A DNA stretch of 64,000 bases, taken from contig JALQCR010000003.1 in the NCBI GenBank assembly GCA_023336205.1, positions 124,001 to 188,000 of the forward strand. Reading direction: 5' to 3'. The stretch is from Pseudanabaena sp. Salubria-1 (GTDB taxonomy: Bacteria; Cyanobacteriota; Cyanobacteriia; Pseudanabaenales; Pseudanabaenaceae). This document shows, one piece after another, positions 62,350 to 64,000 of this stretch. Below the pieces are notes generated by a model. That model ran no database searches, was not told where the DNA came from, and worked only from the letters and a program-made list of their open reading frames with translations. How positions within the stretch are numbered: position 1 is the first letter of the stretch; every line of letters starts with the position of its first letter. The translations under genes and the position numbers were made by a program.

Positions 62350-63142
62350 TCCAATCAATGTCCCAACTGTTAAACGCTGGCAAACTTGGTATACGGTACT
62401 TGCATTCTTTTACATGTACTTGCCGATCGCTGTTCTGACACTTTTTAGCTTTAATAAATCCCCATCCCCATCAAAATGGACTGGGTTTACATGGGAATGG
62501 TATGCCAAGTTTCTGCAAAACCCAATCCTACTAGCAGCTCTAAAAAACAGTCTGAGTGTTGCTCTAACTGCGGTATCAGTCTCCGCAATATTAGGCACGC
62601 TCACCGCAGTCGGATTAGCTCGATATTATTTCCCCGGCAAAAGCCTATATCGTGGCGCGACCTATTTACCTTTGATCATCCCTGACATTGCGATCGCAGT
62701 AGCAACCCTCGTATTTTTCGCAGCAATACAATTGCCCCTCAGCCTTGTCACAATCGTGATTGCCCATATTGTTTTTTGCTTAGCTTATGTTGCCGTAGTT
62801 GTTTCTAGCCGTCTTGCCACAATCGATCCCCAACTAGAAGAAGCAGCTCTTGATTTAGGCGCTACACCCGTACAGGCTTTTTTGCGCGTATTGCTGCCAC
62901 AGCTTTTACCAGGAATTTTGTCTGGATGTTTGTTAGCCTTTATTCTCAGCATGGACGACTTTGTAATTGCCTACTTTACCGCAGGTGTTGGCTCAACCAC
63001 TTTACCGATCGCCATTTTCTCGTCGCTGCGGAGTGGCGGTGTAACTCCTGAGTTAAATGCTCTCAGTGTGTTGCTAATTATTGGGTCAGCCTCTATGGCA
63101 GCAATTGCAGAAGCAATCAGAAGTTGGGGTAATCATGATTAA
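62339..63142 (+). CDS. potC: Spermidine/putrescine-type ABC transporter permease, PotC-like
   Basis: 267 residues with six helices. EEAALDLGATPVQAFLRVLLPQLLPG is the EAA loop, and SMDDFVIAYFTAGVGSTTLPIAIFSSLR is a PotC signature. Starts 11 bases before the potB stop. The substrate could be polyamines or another cation; genes for the ATPase and binding protein must lie elsewhere or beyond the window. Confidence 0.88.
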   Translation: MMANPINVPTVKRWQTWYTVLAFFYMYLPIAVLTLFSFNKSPSPSKWTGFTWEWYAKFLQNPILLAALKNSLSVALTAVSVSAILGTLTAVGLARYYFPGKSLYRGATYLPLIIPDIAIAVATLVFFAAIQLPLSLVTIVIAHIVFCLAYVAVVVSSRLATIDPQLEEAALDLGATPVQAFLRVLLPQLLPGILSGCLLAFILSMDDFVIAYFTAGVGSTTLPIAIFSSLRSGGVTPELNALSVLLIIGSASMAAIAEAIRSWGNHD

Positions 63143-63356
63143 GACATGATAGCTATAACAAATATTAAATCTTAATCAAGCTTAAATAGCATCCAAAGCA
63201 TCTAGGCTAGTCTGTTGAAATTGATATCAGAAATTTGGAAATTGTGATATTTTTTGAACGTCTTTATCAAAAATTAATTGGTTTTGCAAACATAGGTTAA
63301 AAACGTGTGGTATATTACATCTGGCAAAGCTAATCAAAGCTACAGAATGACTCCCC

Positions 63357-63800
63357 ATGAGTGAGAAGCCTTTAAAGCTGCGAATCTCAATTCCACCCGT
63401 TGAGGGAATCGAGGACATTCCCATCGCAGCAGTCGAAGTACTCGCTACAAAAATGGGGTTTGATCCTGATGCTGTGCAAGATATCGTACAAGCTCTTACG
63501 GAAGCTTTAGTTAATGCGGTTCTTTACAGTACATCTGATCTTGACGTAGAAGTTGCAGTTTTCGCGGCAAATACCAGCCTAATTGTAGAAGTCCATGATC
63601 GTGGATCGGGTTTTGATATTGATAGTGTACCGCCACCTGATTTTGATTTGATATCCGAGATTGGTGTCAAAAATGGTGGATTTGGTATACATATGATCAA
63701 AGCACTGGTTGATAAGGTCGAGATCGAATCTACCAATCAAGGTACAACAGTCCGTATGAGTAAGTTCCTGTCTATCCCCAAACCCATTCTCCAATCATGA
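63357..63800 (+). CDS. RsbW-like anti-sigma factor / serine kinase
   Basis: 147 residues with the GHKL ATPase motifs: TEALVNAVLYST (N-box; the usual ENA is ALVNAV), VHDRGSGFDID (G1) and GGFGIHMIKALVDKV (G2). This is the fold of anti-sigma factor kinases (RsbW/SpoIIAB). Its last bases overlap the start of the STAS gene (ATGA), the usual RsbV-RsbW pairing order reversed. Target sigma factor unknown. Confidence 0.85.
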   Translation: MSEKPLKLRISIPPVEGIEDIPIAAVEVLATKMGFDPDAVQDIVQALTEALVNAVLYSTSDLDVEVAVFAANTSLIVEVHDRGSGFDIDSVPPPDFDLISEIGVKNGGFGIHMIKALVDKVEIESTNQGTTVRMSKFLSIPKPILQS

Positions 63801-64000
63801 CTCATTCCTCATTTTTACAAGATGAACTCAAGATCGTCGAACAGATTGATGGCGATCAAGTTATTCTCAAACTGAATGGTGCTTTGAGTGTAACCACGGT
63901 TCCATATTTTAGGCAAGCCGTGCAACCATTTATCGACCGCAAATTATCAGCGATAGTTTTGGATTTTGAAGGAGTGACCAAAATCGTCAGTAGAGGCGTA
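63797..64000 (+). CDS. STAS-domain protein (3' end outside window)
   Basis: Starts at ATG 63797 overlapping the kinase-like gene by 4 bases. 68 residues are visible: MTHSSFLQDELKIVEQIDGDQ, then ILKLNGALSVTTVPYFRQ (STAS strand and helix), LDFEGVTKIVSRGV. The usual DSxGL is VSRGV here, with Ser still at the position of the phosphorylated residue. Confidence 0.8.
   Translation, partial: MTHSSFLQDELKIVEQIDGDQVILKLNGALSVTTVPYFRQAVQPFIDRKLSAIVLDFEGVTKIVSRGV

Overview
The window comes from a cyanobacterium, most likely a Pseudanabaena-like or related filamentous/early-branching lineage (genus is an inference). Evidence: the HIP1 octamer GCGATCGC is very frequent; there is a psbA (D1) gene, a phycobilisome rod-core linker (cpcG), a CpcS/CpeS-type bilin lyase, a DUF2811 protein, a CuA-less alternative respiratory oxidase and many cyanobacterial small proteins. 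No rRNA, tRNA or CRISPR was recognised.

Layout. 1-7.3 kb: a truncated HtrA/Deg protease, then a Pho-box-preceded pstSCAB phosphate uptake operon, an alpha/beta hydrolase and a Cys-cluster protein. 7.5-13.8 kb: a phospholipase-D-like lipoprotein with an EF-hand insert, rimO, a STAS protein, protoporphyrinogen oxidase and a DUF2811 protein. 13.8-14.3 kb: an AT-rich gap with four co-oriented DnaA boxes, a candidate oriC. 14.3-19.6 kb: NfeD, MlaD, MlaF, asparaginase II and an MFS exporter. 19.6-24.5 kb: an accessory island in which small toxin-antitoxin-like modules (a PD-(D/E)XK-like protein, a GNAT pair, parDE, a RelE-type pair) are separated by arrays of degenerate HIP1-based repeats. 24.5-36.6 kb: a GMC oxidoreductase; ctaDE and, 3.4 kb away, ctaC plus two DUF2231 genes of an ARTO-type oxidase; between them a PIN toxin pair, a broken DUF1350 gene and a MITE; then a second copy of the 705-bp PD-(D/E)XK unit and an HTH-ParA partition-like pair. 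36.6-50.3 kb: mostly housekeeping genes (MacB-like permease, ribBA, SLH protein, psbA, murB, murC, a Crp regulator, TerB, tatA, tsaE, moaC, a heavy-metal-binding protein). 50.5-55.1 kb: a multi-sensor histidine kinase with a LOV-like PAS and a cyanobacteriochrome-like GAF, followed by a REC-GGDEF-EAL response regulator. 55.2-64 kb: gmd and fcl (GDP-fucose), a hydrolase, cpcG, a bilin lyase, a SPOR-like secreted protein, potBC-type permeases and an RsbW/STAS pair running off the end.

Two genome-scale features stand out. Almost every gene end carries a long, often perfect palindrome (17-34 bp arms), some sharing core sequences with compensatory changes. Two homopolymer blocks (about 1.5 kb and 38.1 kb) sit where such palindromes would be expected and look like assembly artefacts. 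The best leads for new biology are the LOV+GAF light-sensing kinase with its c-di-GMP regulator, the repeat-separated toxin-antitoxin island, and the candidate oriC.
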